Assembly: GCA_964623055.1 (NCBI GenBank)
Contig: CAZURK010000011.1
Location: 1 to 64,000 of the forward strand
Origin: JADHUC01 sp964623055
GTDB lineage: Bacteria; Planctomycetota; Planctomycetia; Pirellulales; Pirellulaceae
Reading direction: 5' to 3'
Length of the DNA stretch: 64,000 nt
Made by a program: the position numbers and the translations under genes. Below are positions 25,512 to 35,184 of this stretch, in pieces. The notes under the pieces are model-generated. The model saw nothing but the letters and a program-made list of their open reading frames with translations. It was not told the origin of the DNA and searched no databases. Position 1 is the stretch's first letter, and every line of letters starts with the position of its first letter.

Positions 25512-26600
25512 ATGATCGAAGAACTTAGCAAGCTGCTCGACTTCCTTAGCGAGTCGGCCGATACCGAACGGGCGTTGACAAGCGAGAACCGCTTTCGTCA
25601 AGCGTTGGACTACGAGTCCGTGGATCGCCTACCGCTGGTGATCTCCGGACCGTTGCCCCCGGAAGCGCGTTTCCGGCCTTTTCCGCATCGGGAGGTCTTC
25701 ACCAATCCCGAAAAGATGCTCTACAACGAACTGGTTCACGCGTTCGAGACGAGCATCGCGCACAGTGATCAGGTTCAGCACGATTTGCCTTGGACGGTGC
25801 GCGCCAACTTCGGCACGGTACTGATCGCTTCGTTGTTCGGGGCGCCCGTCGAGCAGCTAGAGGACAATCCGCCTTGGATACGCCACGAGGCGGGTTCCGA
25901 GATCGTGCTGGACGCCGTGCTTGATCGTGACCTGTTGGACTTTTCCCAAGGCAGGTGTCCCTGCGTGGTGGAGACCATGCAGGCTTACCACGCGATTCTA
26001 GAAAGATGGCCGGAGCTTTGCCAGCAGATTCGTATTGTGTTGCCGGACCTTCAGGGACCTTTGGATAACCTCGAATTGATCCGCGGCAGTGAGTTGTTGC
26101 TGGAACTCGCCACCGAGCCAGACAAGGTCCACGAAGCGATGGATTTGGTGGCCACGGCCCAGATCGAGTTCGCGCGGCATCTTTCACCGCTGGCAACAGA
26201 CGGGCCGCCGGGCTACTGCCACCAGCATGCAGTGATGCAGAAGGGGAATATCCTGTTGCGCTGCGATACGGCCGTGATGATTTCCGCCGAGATGTACCGC
26301 CAGCAGGTCGCCCCGCACGACGAAAGGGTGTTGCGGGAACTTGGCGGAGGCGGGATCCACTGCTGTGGCTGTTTCCAACACTTGGCTCCGGAGTTCCTGC
26401 GACTGCCTTCGCTGAAATGCATCGATTTGGGGCAGCCGGAGTTGAACGACGTGGATCGAATGTACGAACAAGCTCGCGTGAGGAAGGTGCCTTTGATACG
26501 CGTCGTTGCCAGCGAAGAGGATTTGCGGACGGGTGCGATCCAGCGGCGATTTCCAACAGGCGTCACGCTGGTGCAGCGGATGGTGGATTGCCAGGGATAG
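25512..26600 (+). CDS. URO-D / methyltransferase-like barrel protein
   Basis: The 362-residue cytoplasmic protein (no signal peptide) shows the fold of the uroporphyrinogen decarboxylase/MtaA-type family: an N-terminal helical part with ENRFRQALDYESVDRLP, then LPDLQGPLDNLELIRGSELL, LATEPDKVHEAMDLV, and a Cys/His segment IHCCGCFQHL that matches the HxCG zinc-binding region of corrinoid-dependent methyltransferases. Planctomycete genomes carry many such proteins of unknown substrate next to sugar-degrading genes. The start ATG 25512 has only a weak upstream purine run. True heme-pathway HemE is unlikely because the arginine-rich substrate motifs of HemE are not obvious. Confidence 0.8.
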   Translation: MIEELSKLLDFLSESADTERALTSENRFRQALDYESVDRLPLVISGPLPPEARFRPFPHREVFTNPEKMLYNELVHAFETSIAHSDQVQHDLPWTVRANFGTVLIASLFGAPVEQLEDNPPWIRHEAGSEIVLDAVLDRDLLDFSQGRCPCVVETMQAYHAILERWPELCQQIRIVLPDLQGPLDNLELIRGSELLLELATEPDKVHEAMDLVATAQIEFARHLSPLATDGPPGYCHQHAVMQKGNILLRCDTAVMISAEMYRQQVAPHDERVLRELGGGGIHCCGCFQHLAPEFLRLPSLKCIDLGQPELNDVDRMYEQARVRKVPLIRVVASEEDLRTGAIQRRFPTGVTLVQRMVDCQG

Positions 26601-26712
26601 ACGGCGAGGGGAATTCGCTCTGCCGGTGGAAATCGGCTTGCCGGATCGCTATATTCGACCATACTGAAATCGCTGTTTCTTACCATTTGTTTTCCCACCT
26701 AGGAGATCTACC

Positions 26713-27366
26713 ATGACTTGCCGCCTTCTACTTGTCTGTTCGTTTGTATGCACTCTCGGGTTCTTCGTGACGACCGCGCGGGCGGCCGATGACGGGTGGA
26801 TCACGCTGTTTGACGGTACAGACCTTTCGGCTTGGGACAACGGTTCAGGCAAAGAGCCGGGCGCCGGCTGGGTGATCGAAGATGGCGCCGTCACACGCAA
26901 GGAGCGAGCGGGTTACATGTGGACGAAGGAGCGGTTCGGCGACTTTGTGCTGGAATTGGAGTTCAAAACGACTGGCAACAGCGGCGTGTTCTTTCGCACC
27001 GGCGAGCCGCGCAATTGCGTGCAGACCGGTTTCGAGATGCAGGTGATGAGGCCGTCGAAACCCGGCAAGCACAGCGTTGGTGCGCTGTACGATGCACTTG
27101 CGCCCAGCAAGAACGCCGCCACTGACGATTGGAACAAAGTCGTCATCACGGCCAAGGGCAGCAAGATTACCATCGATATGAACGGCGAGCGGATCATCGA
27201 GGCCGACCTTGACGACTGGACCGAGGCCGGCAAGAACCCCGACGGCACGAAGAACAAGTACCGCGCTGCGCTAAAAGACTTCCCACGCGAAGGTCACGTC
27301 GGCCTGCAAGAGCATGGACATGTCGTCTCGTACCGGAACATTCGTATCAAGCCGCTGAAAGAATGA
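26713..27366 (+). CDS. Exported DUF1080 protein (3-keto-disaccharide hydrolase family)
   Basis: The 217-residue protein starts after AGGAG with a signal peptide (ending ARAAD). The whole mature part is one concanavalin-like beta-sandwich with the family signatures WITLFDGTDLSAWDNGSG, GWVIEDGAVTRKERAG, FGDFVLELEFKTTGNSGVFF, WNKVVITAKGSKITIDMNGE and GHVGLQEHGHVVSYRNIRIK. Family members bind or hydrolyse 3-keto-glycosides produced by Gfo/Idh-type oxidoreductases, an activity shown for some DUF1080 proteins; substrate here is not known. Its stop overlaps the start of the glycosidase gene by four bases, so the two are translationally coupled. Confidence 0.93.
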   Translation: MTCRLLLVCSFVCTLGFFVTTARAADDGWITLFDGTDLSAWDNGSGKEPGAGWVIEDGAVTRKERAGYMWTKERFGDFVLELEFKTTGNSGVFFRTGEPRNCVQTGFEMQVMRPSKPGKHSVGALYDALAPSKNAATDDWNKVVITAKGSKITIDMNGERIIEADLDDWTEAGKNPDGTKNKYRAALKDFPREGHVGLQEHGHVVSYRNIRIKPLKE

Positions 27367-30300
27367 ACGAAGATCCATCTGCTGCGTTTGTTCGCCGGCT
27401 ATCCGTCTGCTCGCCGACGGTCTTTGTAGCGATGGCGCTGTTCGCCGGCTTGACAACTTTGCTGCACGCCGGTGGGCCGATGTTCGATCCAGCGATAGAC
27501 CGGCCGGACGAAGAATGGTGCTATGCGGCGCAATCGATCACTGTGATCGGCATGCCGTTTGTGCCGGAACCGGTGCAGGTCACCTATGACGGAGCGGTTT
27601 ATACACGCTATGCCGAGCTTGCGTTCTTCTTCGGGAAGACGCTCAAGCCGGTGATGGCCAGGAACAAGACGTTTCTTGATGGCTGGATTCCGGTGGTCGG
27701 CTACGGTTGGAGAGACGACGAAGTCGACTATCACCTTGAGATCTTCAGCGCGGAACTGCCCGAACTTGGCCGGGCGAATCTGGTGCAATTCGCGCGGCTG
27801 ACGATGACCAATTCGGGCACGTCGCCAGCTGAAGGCGTCGTAGCCGCGGCGATCCGGGGGTCTGCCGGACATTTCCGTCTGGGCTCGGTCCGCGAGCCTT
27901 GCGCACCGCTGACTCGCTTCGCTTTCAAGGACAACTGCCTGAGCAGGAACGGGAAGCTGGTATTCGCCTTCTCGCCGGGAGCGGATACCTGCGCCGTGCC
28001 GGACGCGCCCTTTCAAGGCAAGTACCGCGCGATGGATCATCACATCACCGACCGCGCGGCGACTGGACTGGCTGTTTACCGTCGCACGCTCAAGCCGGGT
28101 GAGAGGTTTGATGCCGTGTTCAAGATGCCGCGCGTGCCGCTCAGCAAACCGGAGCACATTGCGGCGTTGCTGATTGCCGACTATCAGGGCAAGCTCGACG
28201 AAACCGTCCGTTTCTGGCAGAACCTGTTTGGCGACGTTGAATTCCAGATTCCCGAGAAGCGGGTCAACGATTCCTATCGGGCGGCGTTGGTGCATCTAAT
28301 CCTGGCAACCCGAGTTCAAGACGGCCAGCGGCGGCAAGGCAGCGGGCTTCCGTATGACGCGCTGTTCCTGAACGATTACATGGACATGCTACTGGCCTAC
28401 GATACGGCCGGCCTCCACGCGTTTAGCGAACCGAACGTCGACTGGCTGATCCGCAAGCAGTACCCGTCGGGCATGTTCATCGACGTCCACAACCGCGGGA
28501 ACGACCATATCGTCACCTCGCACGGGCAAGGGCTCTTCGCTCTGGCGTATCACTTGGTCATGACCCGCGACCTGACGTACGGCCGCAAGGTCTACCCGGC
28601 GATACGCAAGGGTGCCAAATTCATCGTGAACGACCACAAGACCAACAACAAGTACGGCCTGATTCGACCGTCCATCCCTTACGATGCGCCGATGGTGACC
28701 GGCTACCACACTTGCCACAACCTTTTCGCGCTGCTGGCGCTTCGCACGTCCATCCGGGCTGCCCGGTTGCTCGGCGAAACCGATGACGCCGACGTCTGGG
28801 CCGATGCCGAGGTCACTTATCGCCAGGCGATCACGAAGGCGCTCGATCACGTTTATCATGAAGAGGGCTACATTCGCTCGGGGCTGCATGACTGGACGGC
28901 GGGCTGGGTGCAGGGGCGTCGCGGACGGGTCAATGAATATCCCAATCAGGATTGGGAGAATAACCTGCTCGTCTACCCAACCGAACTGCTGGCTCCCCAA
29001 GACCCGCGGGTTACGAAAACCCTGGCGACGATCCGCGCGCGGAAGTATCGCGAAGGTTGCATGAGTTACCGCAACGGCATGCACGTGCACCAGTACGTCA
29101 CACTGAACCAAGCCCAACAATACCGGGCGATCGGCGACCAGAAACATGCCCTGCTGGACCTTTACCACGTGCTGCTGCACAACGGCTCGACGCACGAGGG
29201 ATTCGAGAACCTGGTTGTGCCTTGGTCCAGCCGCACTCCGTCGGCCGGTTGCCCGCCGCCACACGCCTGGGCCGCGGCGAAAACGGCGTTGTTCATTCGC
29301 AATATGATGGTCTGCGAATATGGTGGACATGCCGGGATCGACGAGCGAGATCGTGATCTGTACCTATTCTCGTTGGTCTCGCCGGCCTGGATAGAACCCG
29401 GCAAGAAGGTGGCAGTCCGCAACGCACCGACGGAAATGGGCCGGATATCTAGTACGCTCACATTCACCGAGGATGGCGCGGAACTGAGCGTACAGACCGA
29501 TTTTCACCAGCCTCCTCGTTATCTAGTTTTCCGCATTCCGTATTCGGTCGCGCTGGATAGCTTCACCTCGGACGCAAGCCGCGACTTCGATGAGGACGGT
29601 CTGATCTTCTTCACACCGGACGTAACCCGTGCGTCGATCAAATGGCGCGGGAAACCCCGCGCCCATGACGACAACTATCAGGATATCCTGCGGAGCTACC
29701 GCAGCGAGTTCGACTTCATCGTCAGCGATGGCAACTACGATCCTGCGCGCGCCGGCAAGCCGTTTCTGCTTACGGATGAGAAGGAACATGCTGCCGAGCC
29801 GTTGAGCTTCGATCTGGTACGGCGAGCGTTCCTCAAAGAATACGGCAGGAGGTTCGACGAATACACGCGAAACGGCGGGAAACCGTACCCGGTTGAACCG
29901 CCACCGTTGTGGAATGTGGCCGAACGGCGGGCTGAGTATGTGAGGCGTTTCGGTAACATGGGGCCTGAAACAACCGGTATCGCCGTCGGAAAACCAGTCA
30001 CCGCCTCAGCGTCGCTCGGGGAATATCCTCCGGAATTGACCACGGACGGCGTCGCGGACCGCCAGCAATCGTCGTGGCAAACCGATCCGTACCCCGCTTG
30101 GTTGCAGATCGATTTGCAGGAACCGACTGTCATCAATCGAATCCACGTGTTTCCCTACTGGGGCAATAGACGCTACTATCGGTACACTGTAGAGGTCTCG
30201 CGGGACGGTAATGCATGGCACCGTGTGGCGGACATGAGCGACAACAGAACCCCGGCCACAGCGAAGGGAGATGACCACGAATTCGAGCCGCAGACTGCGC

Positions 30301-30431
30301 GGTACGTTCGCGTGAACATGTCGTACCATAGCCTGAACCGAGGCGTTCACTTGGTCGAGGTGCGTGTATTTCCTGCAAAGCCGAACGGCGACAGCGGCCA
30401 GCACTCACCAGACATCGGCAAACGCAAGTAG
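27363..30431 (+). CDS. Large exported six-hairpin glycosidase-like enzyme with a C-terminal discoidin domain
   Basis: The 1022-residue protein starts in an ATGA overlap with the DUF1080 gene. A hydrophobic leader (VFVAMALFAGLTTLLHA) precedes an N-terminal beta-sandwich region. Residues about 300-660 look like an (alpha/alpha)6 barrel: LPYDALFLNDYMDMLLAYD, WLIRKQYPSGMFIDVHNRG, GLFALAYHLVMTRDL, NGSTHEGFENLVVPW and PPHAWAAAKTALFIRNM. After a beta domain, residues about 880-1005 form an F5/8-type-C (discoidin) module: ASASLGEYPPELTTDGVAD, SSWQTDPYPAWLQIDL, TVEVSRDGNAWHRVA, ARYVRVNMSYHS. The domain usually binds carbohydrate. Catalytic residues were not assigned. GH family membership is uncertain. 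Confidence 0.82.
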   Translation: MNEDPSAAFVRRLSVCSPTVFVAMALFAGLTTLLHAGGPMFDPAIDRPDEEWCYAAQSITVIGMPFVPEPVQVTYDGAVYTRYAELAFFFGKTLKPVMARNKTFLDGWIPVVGYGWRDDEVDYHLEIFSAELPELGRANLVQFARLTMTNSGTSPAEGVVAAAIRGSAGHFRLGSVREPCAPLTRFAFKDNCLSRNGKLVFAFSPGADTCAVPDAPFQGKYRAMDHHITDRAATGLAVYRRTLKPGERFDAVFKMPRVPLSKPEHIAALLIADYQGKLDETVRFWQNLFGDVEFQIPEKRVNDSYRAALVHLILATRVQDGQRRQGSGLPYDALFLNDYMDMLLAYDTAGLHAFSEPNVDWLIRKQYPSGMFIDVHNRGNDHIVTSHGQGLFALAYHLVMTRDLTYGRKVYPAIRKGAKFIVNDHKTNNKYGLIRPSIPYDAPMVTGYHTCHNLFALLALRTSIRAARLLGETDDADVWADAEVTYRQAITKALDHVYHEEGYIRSGLHDWTAGWVQGRRGRVNEYPNQDWENNLLVYPTELLAPQDPRVTKTLATIRARKYREGCMSYRNGMHVHQYVTLNQAQQYRAIGDQKHALLDLYHVLLHNGSTHEGFENLVVPWSSRTPSAGCPPPHAWAAAKTALFIRNMMVCEYGGHAGIDERDRDLYLFSLVSPAWIEPGKKVAVRNAPTEMGRISSTLTFTEDGAELSVQTDFHQPPRYLVFRIPYSVALDSFTSDASRDFDEDGLIFFTPDVTRASIKWRGKPRAHDDNYQDILRSYRSEFDFIVSDGNYDPARAGKPFLLTDEKEHAAEPLSFDLVRRAFLKEYGRRFDEYTRNGGKPYPVEPPPLWNVAERRAEYVRRFGNMGPETTGIAVGKPVTASASLGEYPPELTTDGVADRQQSSWQTDPYPAWLQIDLQEPTVINRIHVFPYWGNRRYYRYTVEVSRDGNAWHRVADMSDNRTPATAKGDDHEFEPQTARYVRVNMSYHSLNRGVHLVEVRVFPAKPNGDSGQHSPDIGKRK

Positions 30432-30444
30432 AACGGACAGCGTA

Positions 30445-30837
30445 ATGGAACAACGACGGGCACTCGTGATCGTTCTGCGCTGTATAGGTTGTCTTGACAT
30501 ATCGGCGCTGGTCGCGGTCGTTATCCCGCGTGAATGGATGAACGTTGCAGCCGTTGCGGTGGGACTAGACGCACTTCCCCCCGATCCCATCGTCGGCTAT
30601 CTGGCGCGGTCCGCCTCGGCCATGTACGCTCTGCACGGCATCACGGTCGTGTACGTCTCGTTCGATGTGGTCCGCTATTGGCGGCTGATTCGTTTCTTGG
30701 CGATCGTCGCGCTGTTTCACGGTCTGGTCATGCTGGGGATCGATATCGTAGAAGGTATGCCTTGCTGGTGGCAGTGCCTCGAAGGCCCCGCCTTCGCAGC
30801 GACCGGCGCCGTGGTGCTGTGGTGCCAGCGCCGCTAG
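30445..30837 (+). CDS. Small multi-pass membrane protein of unknown function
   Basis: The 130-residue protein is taken from ATG 30445, 13 bases after the glycosidase stop; an upstream start at 30364 would overlap that gene and is not needed. Four hydrophobic segments are visible (VIVLRCIGCLDISALVAVVI, around MYALHGITVVYVSFDVV, LIRFLAIVALFHGLVMLGI and FAATGAVVLW). It belongs to a type of small planctomycete membrane protein often found beside sugar-related operons; no functional motif is seen. Its TAG stop is the first three bases of the repeat element at 30835. Confidence 0.7.
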   Translation: MEQRRALVIVLRCIGCLDISALVAVVIPREWMNVAAVAVGLDALPPDPIVGYLARSASAMYALHGITVVYVSFDVVRYWRLIRFLAIVALFHGLVMLGIDIVEGMPCWWQCLEGPAFAATGAVVLWCQRR

Positions 30838-30965
30838 TGCTTTGCCAACGCCCGGCTTTGTGTGGCCGGGGTTGGAGGGCGTAGCCCGAAACCCCGAGGC
30901 TTCCCTCGCTGCGCTCGGTCCAGCCCCGGCCACCCATCCCGCCGTCTTGGACGTGACAAAGCACT
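30835..30965. repeat. Hairpin-forming intergenic element (copy 2) with terminal inverted repeats
   Basis: It begins TAGTGCTTTGCCAACG and ends CGTGACAAAGCACTA, which are inverted copies of each other. Inside is a long hairpin, GTGGCCGGGGTTGGA pairing with TCCAGCCCCGGCCAC. The core is the reverse complement of the core at 7490-7565. The left end supplies the stop codon of the membrane-protein gene. It sits between convergent genes. Confidence 0.8.
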
Positions 30966-30987
30966 ATTCCGGGTATCTCATCCGTTT

Positions 30988-31055
30988 GTAGCCACGTTCG
31001 CCAGAACGTGGGATTGGGCCTGAGTTTGCGACCACGTTCTGGCGAACGTAGCTAC
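30988..31055. repeat. Long inverted repeat (palindromic intergenic element)
   Basis: The arm GTAGCCACGTTCGCCAGAAC (30988-31007, then GTGG) is mirrored by CCACGTTCTGGCGAACGTAG (31032-31051, then CTAC) with one mismatch and a loop of about 20 bases. It lies downstream of the 3' end of the HzsA-related gene and could serve as a transcription terminator or a REP-type element. No T-run follows. Confidence 0.7.
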
Positions 31056-31121
31056 GACAGTGTGCCAGGCAATCCCAGCGGCGCGAAGTATCCGGGCTAG
31101 ACGAATTCAGCGTTGCGCGGA

Positions 31122-34100
31122 TCAATACCCGATCCGCTGTCCCCAGACCTCGAATTCGGTCAGGGCGCACCAGGTGTCTTGCTCGGCCCATTTCAGGTCG
31201 CGCAGTCTCATAGTTGTCGTTCGCCGGGTCGGGAACGAGAACGCTTGGCCCTCCCCGGTCTTCTTCAATTCGACCGGCACCGTGGAACCGTCAGAGAACT
31301 CGATGACGCCCGATTTCCAGTAGCCGTCGTGGGGGAAGTCGGCGCGCAGGTACAGCACCACCTTGTCCACCTCGACCGGCCCGCCGAATTCCAGTTGGAT
31401 CCACGGACTAGCTTCCTGTTCCGGCCCCCACGACGGGAAGCGTGGCCCGTGGCCATCGTTCTGCTTGCGGCCGTTGATCACGTTCAGCCCTCGGAAGCAT
31501 GCTTTGTCGCCGTATTCCGTGCTGGCCGTGACGCGCGGATACGGGCCGCCTTCGTATTGGGCGGCGAGGTTCAGCGCCACGTTTTCGGCGAACTCCGGCC
31601 CGCCCGGCGACGCCTTGGGCGACGGTGACTCGACCGCCGCAACCAGCGATCTCAGATTCTCCGCCTCGAATACCTCCTGCGCCCGGCGGCGGCCGGAGAA
31701 GTACGTGTGGTGCCGCCAGTCGCCATCATTCCACGCATTGGCTTCCAGGTAGTCGCCGCAGAACGGCACCACCAGGTCGATCCAGGCAGCGATCTTCTCG
31801 TACTCCTCCCGAGAAACCTTCGTATCCCCGTGGCCTTCTTCAAGCATGGTCATCATCTTGCTCTTGCATGCACCGGCACTCCGTGGCGGGATCATATCGG
31901 GCGACGACTGCGGCGAAAGCCAATTGATGCCGCGCCCCACGCAGCCTTGGCCGTCGATCTGCACGTTGCCGTTGAGTGTCAAGTTGACGTAGGCCTCGGT
32001 CCACACGCGTTTGGCGCCGTCATCACGCACCGGCTTGGAGAGCAGGCTGAAGATGACCTTGCCATCGTCGTTCTTCTGCTCGGCGTCGTGGCACTTGATG
32101 CAGTGTTTGTCCAGCACCGGCTGAACCTCACGGGCAAAACTGAAGCCCCGGGGCGGACCCCAGAAGTGTTCCAGATCACGGGGGCTCCGTTCCATTGCCA
32201 GGAAAGTAGACCGGTCGGGCAACGGCGCGGAGTTCTTGTGCTCGTGGCATCCGACGCAACTGAAATTCTCGCCCGGCATCAGCGTCGACCATGAGCGCAT
32301 CGTCTGGATGACGTGCCCCTCGTCATCCAGGACTTGAAAGTAAACTGGCCGCCGCGCCGGGACGCGAAAATAGGCCGAACCGTCTTCTTCGATCGGCACC
32401 TCGCCCAGGATGACCTTGGGGTCCCACGCGGCGTTACGCACTCCGATCGGTGTGCTGACCGACGCTCCGCCCGCCGGCCCGCGATTACCGTTATTTCCGA
32501 TTCTCGACACGCGCCACAGCGGCTGGACCACGCGGATTCGTTTGGCCTCGCCCCGTTCAACTCCCGCCATTCCCGGTCCGTGATAAACGTCCTGGAGGTA
32601 ATATGTGCCAGAGTCCTTCGCGTAATCGACCTCGCTTGGCCAGACAACCGGTCGCACTCGTTTCTGAAGAAGCACGGGTTGGCTGGACGAAATGTCGGGG
32701 TTGTACACGAGTTGCTCGCGAGCGCCGTCCTCTCGCACGTAGTAGATGCCGTAACCGGTGATCGTGTTGTACTTCGGGCGCATGTAAGTGCTGTAACCCG
32801 CGATATACTCCTTTTCGTTCAGGGGATACGGATGGGTGTACAAACCACCGTGTTCGGGCGGCGCGTCGAACCGTGGAGCCTTACGCTCGACGGGTGCCAC
32901 GTACGTACACCCCGCGTCTTCCTGCCGGCCTTCGTTCACGTCGATTCGTATCAGCCCGCCGACCTGGTGACTGTGGTGGCCCGAGGCAATGGCGATCACC
33001 TTTGTCGAATCGGGAATGGGGCGAGCGTGGCCGATGGTATTGGGGAAATACGAATTGTTGCCGTAGTACTCGGTCTGCCCAGTGCCGTCCGGGTTCATCA
33101 CGAACAGCGGCTGAGGGTAGATCTGTCCACGATCGTTGTACTCCCAACGCGTGTAGATCACGCGGCCGTCGTTCAATACTTGCGGGTAGTTCACCGTTAC
33201 TTGGTCGAAGCTGACGCGCCGCAAATACCTTCCATCCTTATCGCATATGTAGAAGTTGCTCACGTCGGTGCTGAAACAGTCGATCACCTGCACGCAGCGC
33301 GTCGAGGTGAACAGAATGTTGTTGTCGGGTAGATAGATTCCCTCGTAGTCGGCGTCGCCCAGTCCGAATGTTAGTTGCCTGACGTCGCGCGTGACGAGGT
33401 CCATTTCGTACAGATGGTAATCGTCTTCGCGGTCACTTTTCTTCCAGGCGAAAAGGACCCTCTGGCCATCCCAATGAACATCGGGATCGCGGATGCATCC
33501 GTCCTCGCCTGCGTCGAGCAGGAGTTCGACTCTCTCGGTCAAATCTGGCTTGAGGGTGTAGAGGTAGAGGCCCCCGCCGGGTGTCCACGTGCGCCAGCCG
33601 TGCGCGGTGGACAGATTTTCGGTGTAGGCGAAGTGTTGTCCGCCGATGTTCCAATGCTGGGTGAAGATGAATCGAAGGGGCCCATCTTTCACCAGGGCAG
33701 ACAAGCGGGCTGTGCATCGGGCTTCGCATGCAGCCAGGTAAGCCGCGGCCCAGGCGCCCCGGTCCTCGTTGGGCAAGGCCGCCGCACGCGCTCGGAGGCT
33801 TGCGGTCACGTCCCGAGGGACTTCCGCAAGGACCTTTTCCAGCACCGCCGACACTTCCTCTCGCTTCAGATCGCGACGGGCGAAATCAATGCCGTCCTGC
33901 CGGCACCAACTCAATTCCCTCTGGAACAGCCTGGCCTGTTTCGTTGCGCCCAACCGCACGATTTCCAGGGCCACGTTTGGGCTCACGTCATCGGGAATCA
34001 GAGCATGATGCTGCTCCACTACTACGAGGCTGCCCAGGAAACCAACGTTGTCCGTCAGGGCCACATCCATTTGCCTGCCAATCGCGACGGAGAACATGTC

Positions 34101-34727
34101 CCGAGCAAGATGATCTTGTTCGCGCCGGGTCAGTTCGGGACGGGCCTCCCACACCGTGATGGCCATCCGTATCGCCTCATCTGAATCCACCTTTTCCGCG
34201 TACGGATTCCATGACCTGCGGAGCAAGCCATTGAGCAATTCGGCCTGAACATCGTTCTGTTCCGATCCCTCTTTCAAAACGCACGCTTCGAGAATCCGTG
34301 CCACGACACGCATGCTTTCGACGGGATCCGCCTCGCGCGCCATTGTGTTCCAGGCACCGCGAACGACCCGTTTGAGAAACTCGCGACTTACTTCGACTCT
34401 CGCCGGTCCGTCTTTCAAACCGGTCTGATCCAGCAGCGTCACGGCAAGGGGGACGCGTTCCAGGGGCTCCGTTTTGCGTGTCCGCTGTCGCAAGATCTCG
34501 TGGAGCCCGTCGCTTAGATAACGGAGCATGTCGCGGTTGGGCTTCGTTTCGTCGTCCAAGCCTTTCGCTCGGGCCTCTACTACAAGCTGACGGACCGCCT
34601 CGTCGAGAGACGGATCTTCTCGCTCCTGAGCCGAAGCGGCGCATGTCGAAAACGGGCTCGCCCAAAGAAACCATCCGATTATGATGACCTGAAGACCGTT
34701 GGATCCAATCAAACGCACCCGCGGCAT
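31122..34727 (-). CDS. HzsA-related exported protein with two CxxCH motifs and a discoidin-like C-terminus
   Basis: The 1201-residue protein is taken from ATG 34727, six bases after AAAGGAG; an adjacent ATG at 34733 sits on the RBS. A signal peptide (IIIGWFLWASPFSTCAASA) is followed by about 330 residues of helix-rich sequence, then a TolB-like beta-propeller (WDGQRVLFAWKKSDREDDYH, ADYEGIYLPDNNILFTSTR, FVMNPDGTGQTEYYGNNSYF). Next comes the HzsA-like region with heme-type motifs CVGCH (about 824-828) and CIKCH (about 876-880). The last 150 residues resemble an F5/8-C module (SPWIQLEFGGPVEVDKVVLY). The family name reflects similarity to hydrazine synthase alpha; planctomycetes without anammox carry many of these, so hydrazine chemistry is not implied. 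Probable periplasmic multidomain cytochrome. Confidence 0.9.
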   Translation of the reverse strand: MPRVRLIGSNGLQVIIIGWFLWASPFSTCAASAQEREDPSLDEAVRQLVVEARAKGLDDETKPNRDMLRYLSDGLHEILRQRTRKTEPLERVPLAVTLLDQTGLKDGPARVEVSREFLKRVVRGAWNTMAREADPVESMRVVARILEACVLKEGSEQNDVQAELLNGLLRRSWNPYAEKVDSDEAIRMAITVWEARPELTRREQDHLARDMFSVAIGRQMDVALTDNVGFLGSLVVVEQHHALIPDDVSPNVALEIVRLGATKQARLFQRELSWCRQDGIDFARRDLKREEVSAVLEKVLAEVPRDVTASLRARAAALPNEDRGAWAAAYLAACEARCTARLSALVKDGPLRFIFTQHWNIGGQHFAYTENLSTAHGWRTWTPGGGLYLYTLKPDLTERVELLLDAGEDGCIRDPDVHWDGQRVLFAWKKSDREDDYHLYEMDLVTRDVRQLTFGLGDADYEGIYLPDNNILFTSTRCVQVIDCFSTDVSNFYICDKDGRYLRRVSFDQVTVNYPQVLNDGRVIYTRWEYNDRGQIYPQPLFVMNPDGTGQTEYYGNNSYFPNTIGHARPIPDSTKVIAIASGHHSHQVGGLIRIDVNEGRQEDAGCTYVAPVERKAPRFDAPPEHGGLYTHPYPLNEKEYIAGYSTYMRPKYNTITGYGIYYVREDGAREQLVYNPDISSSQPVLLQKRVRPVVWPSEVDYAKDSGTYYLQDVYHGPGMAGVERGEAKRIRVVQPLWRVSRIGNNGNRGPAGGASVSTPIGVRNAAWDPKVILGEVPIEEDGSAYFRVPARRPVYFQVLDDEGHVIQTMRSWSTLMPGENFSCVGCHEHKNSAPLPDRSTFLAMERSPRDLEHFWGPPRGFSFAREVQPVLDKHCIKCHDAEQKNDDGKVIFSLLSKPVRDDGAKRVWTEAYVNLTLNGNVQIDGQGCVGRGINWLSPQSSPDMIPPRSAGACKSKMMTMLEEGHGDTKVSREEYEKIAAWIDLVVPFCGDYLEANAWNDGDWRHHTYFSGRRRAQEVFEAENLRSLVAAVESPSPKASPGGPEFAENVALNLAAQYEGGPYPRVTASTEYGDKACFRGLNVINGRKQNDGHGPRFPSWGPEQEASPWIQLEFGGPVEVDKVVLYLRADFPHDGYWKSGVIEFSDGSTVPVELKKTGEGQAFSFPTRRTTTMRLRDLKWAEQDTWCALTEFEVWGQRIGY

Positions 34728-35184
34728 ACTCATCTCCTTTATTGCAGCTCTTGAAACTCGTTCGAAGACCGCCGGTTCCGACGTTTCAAAGGACAATGCA
34801 CTCGAAATCGCGACGAAAGTCAAGGGCGCACGTGGCCGATTGGCCACAGGTTTTCCACTCACGATGGTTCACGGCGGTGTGGTCACACATCGTTCCTTCT
34901 CCCATGCGAAGAACGGGGCCCAAATGCTTGCTAGAGACAGTACCATGGCCAACCGAGGGAAGGCGATCCCAGAATACTCGCGTACGGAATTGCCATCTTG
35001 CGACCGGCGCGTGAGAATGTACGGAGTTGCTTCCTGGGGATGCTGCTTCGCGTGAGCTGATCAACAATGAGAAGGTAGCTGGTGCACTCTCTACCAGCAT
35101 TCGATACATGGTTCTCAAACTCCGGTTTGGGAACGAGTGATGACTGCGACAACAATTTCTTGTCGATCTAAGGAGAATGGCCCC
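34728..35184. other. Divergent intergenic region, nothing recognised
   Basis: The 457 bases between the divergent HzsA-related gene and the coiled-coil gene hold no convincing reading frame, repeat or RNA. They must contain at least the two promoters. An AAAGGAG site at the left end and an AAGGAG site at 35169-35175 belong to the flanking genes. Confidence 0.4.

Noticed and set aside
34699..35055. 118-codon plus-strand frame in the divergent intergenic region
   Set aside because: It overlaps the start of the HzsA-related gene and has no protein-like composition or RBS.
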